Shown here: piece by piece, positions 11,800 through 24,488 of the stretch
Position numbering within the stretch: position 1 is the first letter of the stretch
Layout: each line of letters starts with the position of its first letter
Source: Macrobrachium rosenbergii
Lineage: Eukaryota > Arthropoda > Malacostraca > Decapoda > Palaemonidae
Direction of reading: 5' to 3'
DNA: 64,000 nucleotides
NCBI RefSeq assembly: GCF_040412425.1
Contig: NC_089763.1
Span: 52,564,587 to 52,628,586 of the forward strand
The notes under the pieces: generated by a model
The model's input: the letters and a program-made list of their open reading frames with translations, nothing else
The model's database searches: none
Told to the model about the DNA's origin: nothing
Translations under genes and position numbers: made by a program

Positions 11800-12558
11800 A
11801 TATCGTAGATACGCGGAATCACAATGCCCAATATTCATTTGTGGAACATCGGTCATATTTTACCCTTCCAAACTTTTTAAGCCCAGCTATCCAATAAGGC
11901 ACCCCAGGATCCTCTGCAGATCTCTCGCTGCAGTCTGCACTCAGGTTTCACTTGAGCTTGGCGGGGGAGGGCTTGTTTGTTGTAATACTTTAATTGCACC
12001 TACGGCTGGACTCGACTCGTGGATCTTGATTCCTCCTTTAGTGATGAATGTTGCTCACATTTTTCTCTTATTGCTCGCATAGCTCTATGGACATTGTTTC
12101 TTTTCTTGTCTGCCTTATTTCTTGCTAAGAGTCATCATTTTCGTTAATCCTAAAGATTTCTTTATCCGAGACCTCGGCATACTTTCCACTGGATGCGCCT
12201 ATTCAACATTACCAGCACCCTTCACATGTCTAGCCCTTCAGTACAGTACCTTCTATTGGTCTTCGGAGAAAAGTTTTAGTAAATGCAATATGTTATTGCC
12301 AAACATCCTTCCCTGGAAGAGTAGAATTGATGTGTATTAGGGTTTCAGTCATATAAACGTCATTTTCTCTCCATTCGAGCGGAACTAAGCACTTACCTTT
12401 TATAACAAGGGCTTTTCTGTTTTTATCACAAAAAACTTGCTGTTTCCTTTTATGATTATGCAACCGACTTTTACTCTCGTCTTGGTAATATATTGTTGTA
12501 ATTTATTAGTGGGATATGGCAGGTTTAGACTGCTTTGAACCCTTACCGGCTATTCACT
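11800..12558. other. Unannotated DNA
   Basis: Open frames of 70-100 codons lack family resemblance and splice context. Nothing else was seen. Confidence 0.3.
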
Positions 12559-12560
12559 GT

Positions 12561-12638
<78 letters not shown>
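12559..12638. repeat. Compound (GT)n(GA)n microsatellite
   Basis: About 13 GT units pass directly into about 27 GA units. Arrays at 33302 and 62821 have the same order and strand. Confidence 0.97.
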
Positions 12639-12641
<3 letters not shown>

Positions 12642-13756
12642 ATGAAATCGTGCCAAAGATATCAATCAAAGTCTGCATCCTATTAGCTGTCAACCGTCTC
12701 CCCCCCACCCCCTACCCACCTCTGCACTCGTTTCCTAACGACCACCCCGTCATCCCAAGGACCTGTTGCTTTCCCCAGCAGGCAGCGTCAGCAGGAAGGC
12801 GTCTTATCTGAACAGTTTATACTATTCGGAATAGCTTCAAGCCGTTGTTCATCATACAACCCCAAGATTCGAAGTTTATCCATTTATCATTTTTATTGTA
12901 GGAGCGCATATGACATCGATATCTTGACAGAAGGGAGAGGCAAGATGGCTTATGTCTTTGTGTTCGTTTCGGATGAACCCCTGAACTTAGTGAATTTTTT
13001 TTTCATTGAAAATGTAATCTAGTGAGGTCTTCTTTTTATTGCTACTAACGTAACATAGTAGAAATATTGAGTATGTTTGTTTGAGCATTACTTACGCAGC
13101 CTAAATATGCAGTTAGGAATGGTTTTATGTAGCTCGTTTTTTATGGCTGTATGCGTTGGTGCTTATCCATGTTTTTGTTTGTGCTTGCATGCATGTGTGT
13201 CTGCAAATGGGTCTGGTTATTTATCGTAATTGTTTTTCACATAATGGTTACTTTGTTGATATCGTGCCTATGTATTGTGTAAATTCACAGGAGGAAAGGT
13301 AAAAGGGGAGAAAATATCAATAAAACCAAAAGCGGTAACACGGCAACGTTCTGTGTTTTTCTCTTATTGTTTTCCTCCAAAGAGCAGGGGGCTGTGGACA
13401 ATAAAGCTACATTAATTCCCTCGAAGGAACGGAGATGTCAAGATAATTCACTTATGTGGCACTCATCCTGATATTATTGGCTTCACGAAGATTTGGAATT
13501 TATTTTCTATGAGTTCGTCGAAGTTATCCCTTTGTTGATTGCTGGTTAGGCTTCCAGGGGCCGGTTTGTGTTACTCGGGTTGTGGATGGGAAAAGATTTT
13601 AATTTTACATTACTCTTTTGGGAGGGTAAACTAGAATTGAAAATATAACTTGTAGTCAGTGAGTAAGGAACTGCAAGCGTTTCGTCTTCCCGAACAGATA
13701 ATAGCTGTCCAGTATTGTAATTGCACCAAAATTGACAGAAAACCAGATATGCTTGC

Positions 13757-13761
<5 letters not shown>
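12639..13761. other. Unannotated DNA
   Basis: No gene, repeat family or RNA recognised; a C-rich run lies near 12700-12720. Confidence 0.35.
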
Positions 13762-13801
<40 letters not shown>

Positions 13802-13812
13802 GTATATATATA
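13762..13812. repeat. Compound (CT)n(TA)n microsatellite
   Basis: CT units run to about 13788 and then change to TA units, interrupted once by a G. Confidence 0.95.
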
Positions 13813-13959
13813 TGCACACAGTATATATATCAGATGTGACTGAATTAAAGCCAGTGAAATAAGCTGGATAACGTAATTACTGACTTGTTTTGCTAATGTT
13901 CTGAAATTCGTTATCCAGGAGCATTGAAGAGAATACAGTGATTTTTATATTATGATGCT

Positions 13960-14290
13960 AGGAAAAGATGTTGAAATAAATTTAGATTGTATTTTGGGCT
14001 TCAGTATAGACTCTATTTACACGAAAAAGATTCAGGTCTAATAATAGCATCTTAAAAATGGGAAGCATCCACTTATTTCCTACTTCTAGCGTGAAATTGA
14101 TAGACGGGAGTTGTTCATTCAATTTTCCAACTGGCTATTTACACCTACGCCTCTAGAAATAATAACCAGAATGTCATCTACATACCGAAGCCATGGTACA
14201 GGTATTGGAATTACTTTGGGAATAACTTGTTTTACAAAGCACTCCATAAATAGATTTACGAGGACTGGTTACGAGGTTTATCAGCGCAAA
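13960..14290 (-). pseudogene. Penelope-like reverse transcriptase fragment
   Basis: Read on the minus strand, the segment encodes NLFMECF, then PWLRYVDDILVII, then a block resembling NFTLEVGNKWMLPIF. This matches the PLE RT order: the conserved LFME segment, the catalytic YVDD (codons at + 14173-14184) and the following (S)I(K/N)FTLE(V/F) segment. The catalytic YVDD is intact, but stop codons and lost upstream and downstream domains make this a dead fragment. It is only distantly similar to the PLE at 17.9-20.6 kb, so it is a second lineage. PLEs reverse transcribe their RNA into nicked DNA; nothing here suggests present activity. Confidence 0.7.
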
Positions 14291-14343
14291 TAAAAACGTT
14301 TGTTCCTATAATTTTCATGTAAAAATGAACTTATAATCACAAA

Positions 14344-15101
<758 letters not shown>

Positions 15102-15253
15102 ACTGAATCGGTGTTAGTAAATCTGAAAAACTAATAAATCGAATAAGTTCCTCATTTGTGTTTATAATTTCACTTGAAAAAATCTAGCAGATAGATAATG
15201 TACCTCTTGACGTTGATTTCTACAACACTTGTCTATGTAAGACACGTGACAAG

Positions 15254-16393
<1,140 letters not shown>

Positions 16394-16622
16394 GGTTAGT
16401 GAATAGACTGCCTCATGGTTAGGTCAGACGTCGCGGGTTCGCATCTCCCCCAGGACGATGAAAAATCACTGGCTCTGTATCATGATCAGTTACTGCTGCA
16501 GTGTGGGGTCTGCGGTGGGAGGTTGAAACCAACATTCCTCTGGAAGCTTGAATTTCAAGTCAGTGGCCCCTGTGTGCTTGTTCCATGTGAATAGGTTTCA
16601 TCTACTGAAATAATAATAATAA
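16394..16622 (+). mobile_element. tRNA-headed SINE with LINE-type tail
   Basis: The head contains a good RNA polymerase III B box, GGTTCGCATCTCC (16436-16448). A degenerate A-box-like segment about 35 bp upstream reads ttagtgaatagac. The body is unique here. From GAATTTCAAG at 16550 to the terminal taataataataaa the tail matches the 3' end of the LINE fragment at 45317-45434, and also a minus-strand copy at 63154-63260. SINEs often borrow the 3' end recognised by a partner LINE's reverse transcriptase. Total length, about 230 bp, fits a SINE. Confidence 0.7.
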
Positions 16623-17665
16623 ATCATGGTCAATCGATCTTCAAAGGATGGTTTCTGGATGAACATTCTAGCATCAAATTGTAGGCTAGGTGAAATGTAA
16701 AGCTGTTTCTTTTATGGGAAAGGAGGTATAGGTGACCATGTCACTTATCATTATTCTTTAATATTCAAGATTTCGAGAGGCTGCTTTCCCATCGTTGGAT
16801 GTCACTATGATGAGACTTTCTAATTTAAGAGCTAAATGTGATATGTATTTACGAGACGTGCATTCATTTGATATTCGAGGGCTGGCATTATATTTTTATC
16901 TTATTCTGCTGTATGTACTGTATAATGTTTAACAAATTATTAAGTCCTTTACTGAGCACAGTAAACATTTCAATTTCTATTTGCATCTCTGTAAAACTCG
17001 CCGCATTTAAGCACTGGAAATTATGATTAGATAATTATTATTAAAATGTTGAATGAGGGAAAATACGTGAATAACTTGCGTGGTCATGCACAAACTCATT
17101 CACCTATGAAAATTCAATATCCAATATAGTTTCTTTCCCGGGTTTTTATCTTTTTACATCATAGGCACCAGGGGTAAATTGTTGTGCTGTCTGCACTCAC
17201 GCGTGCAAAAATAAGCTCCAGCTTTTTAGGAGAGGGGAAATATGGTTGCAACGACCTGGAGGTGGACGTTGTTGGGGCAGGGGGTGGGGGGGGGAGCGCA
17301 TTTGGGAGGAGGTGGTAGAACACGCCTAGGACCATTCCCTTCCCCGAGGCAGCAGGGACCCCTCCTGCCACTGTTATATTTACGAAAGAGGGAAAATAGG
17401 TTGCCTGAATCTAAGCTCAAGAATTTATAGATTAAATTTCGGGTTGGTGTGAATTTCGTGTTCAGGTTCGGCTGCTATGGCAACGACAAATTTTACATCA
17501 TGTTTAGCTAATGATGGGGAGGAAGGAAAAGAGAAAATTACGTCTTACAGTTACTGAGTCTGCTAGTACCTGATCGTAATGAGACAATATTGGCACTATT
17601 TAATCATTGCAGATCAAGATCAAATACAAATAGACACACGGCAAGCACTATGGATATATATGTAT
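16623..17665. other. Unannotated DNA with a G-rich patch
   Basis: A G-rich patch near 17260-17330 keeps frames open on both strands but shows no family resemblance. Nothing else was recognised. Confidence 0.3.
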
Positions 17666-17850
<185 letters not shown>

Positions 17851-17860
17851 TGTATATATA

Positions 17861-18634
17861 AAATCGGCGGAGGAGAATACATATCCCAGAAGTCTGTAAT
17901 ATGTTTTATCAAAAACAAATGGCGCGACGTTTCAAGACTAGCGTCTCATTCTCAAGCTAAAAAGTAACCGACATAAAATTAGGCCTAATACTAGTGTTAA
18001 TTGATTAAAAAAATAGTTACAAACGTTACAAAAATCTACCTTAGGTTAAAAGAAAGGAAACATACCATCAGAAAGGAAGAAGGGAACAGAATGACAATGT
18101 GGGAGCACAACCAGACCAGCAGACCTCACGAGAGGTACAAAGGTGCCGAAGAAGACTGGGCGTTTCATGGGGAACTGTCCGTTTTATAAATAATGACTCG
18201 AGAATTGTCAACATTTTGGTGGTTCGGGTCCCTGCCCAGAATTTTGAAATCTTGGTACTGGATATTATGTTTGCATGGTCTCGGATATTAGAGAACTCAG
18301 GATTGTTTAACTTGACACCAGTTCGATACCTGACGCCCCTATGACAATCGATTCGCACCTTTAACAACCTCAGTATCGATCCCACGTAAGTCCCCTGACA
18401 ACATCTAGGGCAATCGAATTTATGTACGACACCTGAGGTCATCAAGGGACTTAGGCTGTCTTTGAATTTGAAAAGACTTCTGATTGTGACTGGATTAATG
18501 GGAATGATATTCAGTTTAATGGCAAGGGCATAATTAGAAATATGACCTCTGCGAATATGGATCCTAATGTAGGGTCTTCCGAAAGTACTTAAACAAGGTA
18601 CACCTGTCAGACCTATTTTAGCTTCATATAACAC
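17861..18634 (-). pseudogene. Penelope-like element 3' part: GIY-YIG endonuclease (inverted copy)
   Basis: The minus strand is open for about 188 codons. It carries the PLE connector (SLFKFKDSL), then VVHKFDCPRC with its CxxC pair, GTYVGS, and RLLKVRI followed by a His-containing CHRG segment. After that come SNIRDHA and LESLFIKR. This is the GIY-YIG endonuclease order known from Penelope-like elements, where it nicks the target. The RT is absent from this copy, so it is 5' truncated. Bases 17861-18548 are a near-perfect reverse complement of 19890-20571. It is probably the inverted pseudo-LTR partner of the downstream copy. Confidence 0.85.
17920..17957 (-). ncRNA. Hammerhead-like motif in PLE 3' region (inverted copy)
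   Basis: On the minus strand the sequence reads gcttgagaatgagacgctag, then tcttgaaacgtcgcgcca. GAGAC and GTCTT can pair as a stem II, followed by GAAAC and GTC. PLE pseudo-LTRs are known to carry minimal hammerhead ribozymes with CUGANGA...GAAA cores. The first core box here is not canonical, so this is a relic or variant at best. Confidence 0.35.
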
Positions 18635-18639
18635 ACCTA

Positions 18640-19423
18640 ATTACAAAATGGCTAAATTTTTAGTACCTTTACTTTCTCCACTGATATCAAACGAACATAG
18701 CTTAAGAAACTCTTCGCATAGAAAAGAAAAGATCCTTTGCGAAGATTCCGACCTAATCATGGTCAGTTTTAATAGGGTCCCTTTTCACTAACGTGCCTGT
18801 GGAGGAAACTGTCCAGATTATTTTTGATAAGTTATTTCCTTTTGCTAACTGTGTTTTTGGTAGTTTTAATAAGGGTGATTTTAAAAGGTTTTTACGGTTG
18901 TCAGTGCAGGACACTGCCTTCATTTTTAATGACTCGTCCTACGTATCGATGATATGGCCATGGGTTCCCCATTAGGACCCATACTCGCAGATATTTTCAT
19001 GTGCTCCCTGGAGGAGCGCTTGTCGGATATCTGACCTCTAAGTTACCATCCTTTATTTTACAGAAGGTAGGAAAGAATTATACCTTATAAAACCCCTTTT
19101 TCGAACAAAAACGAGATGCCGAAAGGTTTTTGGACTATATCAGTCAGGCTCACCCAAACGGTAGATTCACTATAGAATAGGAGGAAGATAACCATTTTAA
19201 TTTCTCGACAACAGCGTGGTTTTAGCACATCCGTTTCCAGAAAAATACTAATTTTTAAAGTCATTGTTTTTTTAACTTTAAATTAAATTTAGTTTCTACT
19301 CTTTTGCATCGAGCATTTTGAATAACTTCCTGTTGGAACTCGTTTCACCTCGAAATAGAGGTTTTATATATTTTAGTGATAATTGCTTTCCAACGTCTCC
19401 TTTGCTTCAATAAAAATGTTGTA
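18640..19423 (+). pseudogene. Penelope-like reverse transcriptase, degenerate
   Basis: Fragments appear in order. First comes KMAKFLVPLLSPLISNEHSL (18650s), then SLFTNVPVEETVQIIFDKLF (about 18778-18840), then DTAFIFNDSSYV. The core DDMAMGSPLGPILADIFM follows at about 18948-19001, then DAERFLDYISQAHPN near 19116. The expected YVDD between the last two is destroyed: the sequence after PSF reads through Lys/Gly codons to a stop. At least two frameshifts (near 18770 and 18945) and several stops are present. The C-terminal RT remnant runs up to 19423, where another repeat is inserted. Confidence 0.8.
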
Positions 19424-19850
19424 AACAAGTAACAAATGCGCCTCCAGGGAGCGTTGCAGTCTAGTTTTCTGTACAGTCGCTAATGAGTATAACCAAGGCC
19501 ACCGAAAACAGATCTATCTTCCGGTGGTCTCGTTATAATGCTGTATGAGCCACGGCCCATGAAACTTTAACCACGGCCCGGTGGTGGCCTGTCCTATGTC
19601 GTTGCCAGGAGCACGATTATGGCTAACTTTAATAACCTTAAATAAAATCTGGAAAGTTTCTCCACAGGCTCGAGGGCTGCAATTTGGCATGTTTGATGAT
19701 TGGATGGGGGATGATCAACATACCAATTTGCAGCCCTCTAGCCTCAGTAGATTTTAAGATCTGAGGGCGGACAGAAAAAGTGCGGACAGAATAAAGCGCG
19801 GACAGAATAAAGCGCGGACGGACAGACAAAGCTGGCACAATAGTTTTCTT
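19424..19850 (+). mobile_element. Multi-hairpin repeat, copy A (nested in PLE)
   Basis: This is one of five copies of the same roughly 390-bp family in the window. In order it has the left end aaacaagtaacaaatgcgcc, a degenerate first hairpin, and the ccaccg...cggtgg hairpin. Next come the catgaaactttaaccacggcc block and the central palindrome around gctgcaatttgg. The right end is agatctgagggcggacag ... ggcacaatagttttc. Near the right end a 16-bp unit (gcggacagaataaagc) is duplicated at 19782 and 19798. It lies exactly between RT and endonuclease parts of the PLE, so it arrived later. Confidence 0.85.
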
Positions 19851-19866
19851 TTATATATAACTAAAA

Positions 19867-20274
19867 ATGAGTACTCAAAAAAAATTACTAGGTCTTATTT
19901 CTAATTATGCCCTTGCCATTAAACTGAATATCATTCCCATTAATCCAGTCACAATCAGAAGTCTTTTCAAATTCAAAGACAGCCTAAGTCCCTTGATGAC
20001 CTCAGGTGTCGTACATAAATTCGATTGCCCTAGATATTGTCAGGGGACTTACGTGGGATCGATACTGAGGTTGTTAAAGGTGCGAATCGATTGCTATAGG
20101 GGCGTCAGTTATCGAACTGGTGTCAAGTTAAACAATCCTGAGTTCTCTAATATCCGAGACCATGCAAACATAATATCCAGTACAAAGATTTCAAAATTCT
20201 GGGCAGGGACCCGAACCACCAAAATGTTGACAATTCTCGAGTCATTATTTATAAAACGGGCAGTTCCTCATTAA
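19867..20274 (+). pseudogene. Penelope-like GIY-YIG endonuclease (direct copy)
   Basis: This frame of about 135 codons repeats the inverted copy almost residue for residue: SLFKFKDSL, VVHKFDCPRY, GTYVGS, RLLKVRI, SNIRDHA and LESLFIKR. Differences include CHRG to CYRG, which loses the His, and the second Cys of the CxxC pair to Tyr (PRYC versus PRCC). Both suggest this copy is functionally damaged. The non-coding 3' region follows to 20571. Confidence 0.85.
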
Positions 20275-20474
20275 ACGCCCAGTCTTCTTCGGCACCTTTG
20301 TACCTCTCGTGAGGTCTGCTGGTCTGGTTGTGCTCCCACATAGTCATTCTGTTCCCTTCTCCCTTTCTGATGGTATGTTTCCTTTCTTTTAACCTCAGGT
20401 AGATTTTTGTAACTTTTGTAACTATTTTTTTGAATAATTAAAACTAGTTTTAATTTTATGTTGGTTACTTTTTA

Positions 20475-20512
20475 GCTTGAGAATGAGACGCTAGTCTTGA
20501 AACGTCGCGCCA
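20475..20512 (+). ncRNA. Hammerhead-like motif in PLE 3' region (direct copy)
   Basis: This is identical to the motif in the inverted copy: a GAGAC / GTCTT stem followed by GAAACGTCGCGCCA. The canonical CUGANGA box is not present in exact form, so self-cleavage is uncertain. Confidence 0.35.
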
Positions 20513-20612
20513 TACGTTTTTGATAAAACATATTACAGACTTCTGGGATGTGTATTCTCCTCCTCCGATTTGGATATTCGTTCAAGTCTTTAGAAACTGC
20601 CAATTATCTGCG

Positions 20613-20693
<81 letters not shown>

Positions 20694-20710
20694 TATATAC
20701 AGTATATATA
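20613..20710. repeat. (AT)n microsatellite
   Basis: Continuous AT run starting about 42 bp downstream of the PLE right end; flanked by (GTAT)n near 20722-20742. Confidence 0.97.
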
Positions 20711-21663
20711 TGCACATACACGTATGTATGTATGTATGTATGCTAATGTTTGCGTGATTTTGTACATGCCTATGTGTGTGGGTATCGAGCTTTAGTTATT
20801 GGGAGACTCCTTGCCAGAATGAGAACATGTACAAATCCAGGAGAGGGAGGAAGATTTGGGAAGATATACATGTGTGTACCGGCATTTATATGTATGTATG
20901 TATGCTTGTGTGCGGGTCTTCACGTGTGGTTGTTAGAAAACTCGCCTCACTAGCGTGATAGCCTCTTGCTAACCCGTCTAGCCCGGGAATGAGATATGGA
21001 GCAGTTAATCGAATATAGTGTATCGGTTTGGGCCTCGTTCCAAATTACAAGCCGAACCGTAGAAGGCTAACACTTTGTGGAGCCTTTCCCTGATGGACGC
21101 GTGTTGTCGTTAGTGCTTTCATTTGTATGTTTCTTTGCAGTGTTCATTTCTCTCCTTTGATGTCTATCTCCCCACCCAGCCCCCACCTTTCTTCACTTTT
21201 CCACCCTTTGCTCTTCTGTGAATTAGTCTTTGATCTTATTTTTTTTTGTCCATCTCTTGGATGCAGTGTGTTGCCTAGTTTTGACTTGTTCTCTGGCTGT
21301 CTGCTTCAGTCGTTCTGTCTGGCCGTCTGTCTGTCTGTCTGTCTGCGCATCAGGTGTAGCATCATTGTTTTGTCAACGGGTGTTGGCGTATGGACTGTTT
21401 AAGTATACGACGTATATTGGGAATGGAGGTTGCTGCTCCTCAGGCCGCTATACTACTATTCTTGTGGATATTAATTTTGATATTGATTATGAAAAATGTT
21501 TCGATAATGAATGATGCTTTTATTACCTCCGTCACTGAGGTTGGAAGATGCGTATGCTTTTGCCCAAGTCTGTCTCTTTAAGTATTTGTAGAACCGCTGA
21601 ATGTAATTTGAGAAAACTTAGGTTACATGCATACATACATCTAATCTATCTTTCTATCTATCA
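20711..21663. other. Unannotated DNA
   Basis: Includes a short (CTGT)n run at about 21318-21344. No gene or repeat family recognised. Confidence 0.35.
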
Positions 21664-21685
21664 CTATATATATATAGATATAGAT

Positions 21686-21766
<81 letters not shown>

Positions 21767-21848
21767 ATATATATAATTATATATATATATATATATTATA
21801 TATATAATTACTATATATATATTATATATATTATATATATAAAATATA
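21664..21848. repeat. Interrupted (AT)n microsatellite
   Basis: AT runs with phase breaks (attata, aatta); it borders the foldback repeat that starts near 21849. Confidence 0.95.
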
Positions 21849-21965
21849 TGATTATAATCACTTTTGTACGTGATTCATTTGTCACACCTTGCCACAGGTG
21901 AAGAATAAGATACGGGTTGTAGGACCTATACCCTGTCTCTTATTTTTCACCTGTGGTAAGGTGTG

Positions 21966-21969
<4 letters not shown>
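21849..21969. repeat. Foldback repeat, family F, copy 1
   Basis: Arms TCACACCTTGCCACAGGTGA (21881-) and its near reverse complement ending at 21969 flank a short loop. The arms continue with aataaga versus tcttatt. The left part contains cacttttgtacgtgattcat, which also occurs (reverse-complemented) at 49893-49913. Both sides are (AT)n arrays. Confidence 0.75.
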
Positions 21970-22013
<44 letters not shown>

Positions 22014-22050
22014 TATATATATTGTATAGATATATATGTATATATATAGT
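21967..22050. repeat. (TA)n microsatellite
   Basis: TA run adjoining the right arm of the foldback repeat. Confidence 0.95.
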
Positions 22051-22556
22051 TCATTTAATTAACATTTTCTCCAGGTTTCGTCTTAGTTTTGAGATATTAT
22101 GCCATCACACACACACACACACATCGGTGATTTAAATTCATGTCTGGCTGTAGCGTAAGTATACGCTCTACTGAGTGCGCTTCTAATTATTGTTTGCTTG
22201 TGAGTGGTCTCTGATTACTGTTTTTTTTTATCATGTTTTCACTCGCCATTCTGTGTGTGTGGGTGCGCGCGTGTGCGCGCAAGTGCTTTTAGGCACAATC
22301 AGCAGGATATGTCGGATTCGATTGAGTCTAATTGGAGGCCATCTGGTGAAAAGATTCAGTGTATGACGCTGATGAGGATCACCGGGGGTTTTCACGGAAG
22401 CCGTCTCCTTACCTCGGCTGTTATGTTCGTTTAACCTTCAAAAAAATGACTCGGCCTCTATAGGTCAGGTACGCAAGTTTTCAAACAGTTGCAAATTTCG
22501 ACAAAGTCTGGCGGATGTTATGTCTTATTTCAAACAATAAGATGGATGAGAAAAAC
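22051..22556. other. Unannotated DNA with a (CA)n run
   Basis: A short (CA)n lies at 22105-22124. No gene recognised. Confidence 0.35.
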
Positions 22557-22665
22557 CACAGATTGGAGAACATAATATGTATTCAAAAGCACATGCAGCT
22601 TCGGAGCGTCATGCTCCCTCCGAATTCTATGTGCTATTGAATATATTTGTTCTCCAGTCTGTGTT
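22557..22665. repeat. Imperfect palindrome, about 45-bp arms
   Basis: The left arm begins cacagattggagaacata and the right arm, reverse-complemented, begins cacagactggagaacaaa. Both continue through ttca.aagcacat. A second small stem-loop (ggagcgtcatgctcc) lies in the loop. Likely a small foldback element. Confidence 0.7.
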
Positions 22666-23169
22666 TTTTTTTGAGTTTCCAAGGTTGATACTGATTTGTT
22701 ATCTTACTAAGATTGATGTTTGTCAATACCTGAAACTAACTTGTTTTGGTAAATAAGTATATTTGCTAATATAAGAGGCATTGGCGAAGAAAGGCTGTCT
22801 ACTCTGTTCTCGTCAGTATGAAGGTTGTTGTTGTTTGTTGTTATTGCTGACCTTTTTTCATTCCTCCCGTTTCAGTCGTTATCATTATTTAAAATATTTT
22901 TTATAATAGTTAAAGGCACAGAATAAACCCGCGAACTTCCAGCTCCTAAAGAATTCCTCTTGTTCAGCAGCGGGAAAATCCTGGCGTGGGTGTAAACGGT
23001 GTGGCTCTGTTCTTCTTCTTCTTCCTTTTCTGTTCAATAACTCGAGTGGGTCTAGCTGCAGGAACCTTTTAGTCTGGAGCGCACTAAAAGGCCCTCTTTT
23101 CTGTTTTCTTTCCCTTTTTCTATTCTGCTCTGGATCAGGAAGCAAATTTATGCTTCACTGGTCAGAGGT

Positions 23170-23172
<3 letters not shown>
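22666..23172. other. Unannotated DNA
   Basis: No gene or repeat family recognised. Confidence 0.3.

Positions 23173-23248
<76 letters not shown>
23173..23248. repeat. (GA)n microsatellite
   Basis: About 37 AG units ending in gtgtgt. Confidence 0.97.
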
Positions 23249-23250
<2 letters not shown>

Positions 23251-23691
23251 TGTATCCGTTACTGAAAACGAAAACGTGAGCTTTATTTGTGTTCATTTCA
23301 CAGACTTCATACTGTCTTTTTATCTCTTTCTCTGTTCAGTATCTGTTCGTATTTTTATTTTCTCGTAAGTGTTTTTCTCTTTATACTTGAATTTATTTTG
23401 CATTTCCATTTACCGTGTTATGGGTTTCGGGTAATTTTTACTTGATTTTCTTTCGTAGCAGTTGCATTTTTTTCTCCAGTGTTGGAAATGCATTACCTCC
23501 TTGTTCTTGTTCTGAACCAGAACAGAGAAGAAAAACATTTAAGGTGTAAAATATTCTCAAATAAAAATTGTTGCACATTTTACTCGTTTCCCAAACTTGT
23601 ATAGACTGAAGGCCTTGCTAAAACCCCTCAACTCTCCTCCTATAAATGTTGAGTTTAAGATTATGTTAAGCATTGATGATAATGGTGGTGC

Positions 23692-23724
<33 letters not shown>
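23692..23724. repeat. (GAT)n microsatellite
   Basis: About 11 GAT units. Confidence 0.9.
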
Positions 23725-23985
23725 CGCGCATGTGTGTGACAATGAATTTCTGCTTTTAGTATGTAAATAGTGTATTTTGGATCTAGGTATGATGTTGATA
23801 ATAAGTTAATTTTTTTTGTTTCAAAGTAAATGGGTCGATTTTCTTTGTGCAAAGAACACTAAATATTTGAGCATAGACCGTAAAAATAAAAAGTGGATTG
23901 ATTGATTGATTTTCAGTGTGTATTGACGTCACAACAGCAAGTGTCTTTGGCGGCCGACAGACAGCCGATGTCGTGACCAGCGTCC

Positions 23986-23990
<5 letters not shown>

Positions 23991-24064
<74 letters not shown>
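23991..24064. repeat. (GA)n microsatellite
   Basis: GA run with one phase break (agaggagag). Confidence 0.97.
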
Positions 24065-24069
<5 letters not shown>

Positions 24070-24488
24070 TCATCTGTGTCAAGAAGTTTTCTGAAGACGA
24101 ATTATAAATATTTTTAGAAAGGCGACTACAGAAATTCAAAGAAGGCTTTTTATAGCGGGAATTGCTGGAAAGAAATACGCGTTAAAAGGCAAAATATTTT
24201 CTTCAAGACTCTCAAGGAGCGCCACTAAATCCTCTCGACTAGTCAAAAGTATCCGTAGTTCACAGGAAAACTAACCTACTTGGCCACAACGATCAAAGAG
24301 CCACCCTGTAATAGTTTAAGAAATTCCATGGTATGTAAAGAAAGGCTGGTGAATATTTTCCCTCGTGGGTCGTCGGCTTTCTGGTGTGTGGGAAGTTATT
24401 TAAGTGCCTTTACTCTTCGTGTGAGGATATCTTTTTCAGCGTAGTAATAGACCGCCTAAAAATCTTCACGATGGCTTTTATTTGCTTA

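Larger units (their letters stand above)
18635..20571 (+). mobile_element. Penelope-like element, RT plus GIY-YIG, interrupted
   Basis: On the plus strand a degenerate RT (18640-19423) is followed by a nested multi-hairpin repeat (19424-19850) and then the GIY-YIG and 3' region (19851-20571). It abuts the inverted truncated copy at 17861-18634. Two inverted 3' ends around one RT fit the pseudo-LTR architectures reported for Penelope-like elements. Frameshifts and stops in the RT show it is inactive. Confidence 0.8.

Noticed and set aside
23150..23368. Arg-Glu or Ser-Leu repeat frames in (GA)n and (CT)n arrays
   Set aside because: Translated microsatellites, open on both strands.
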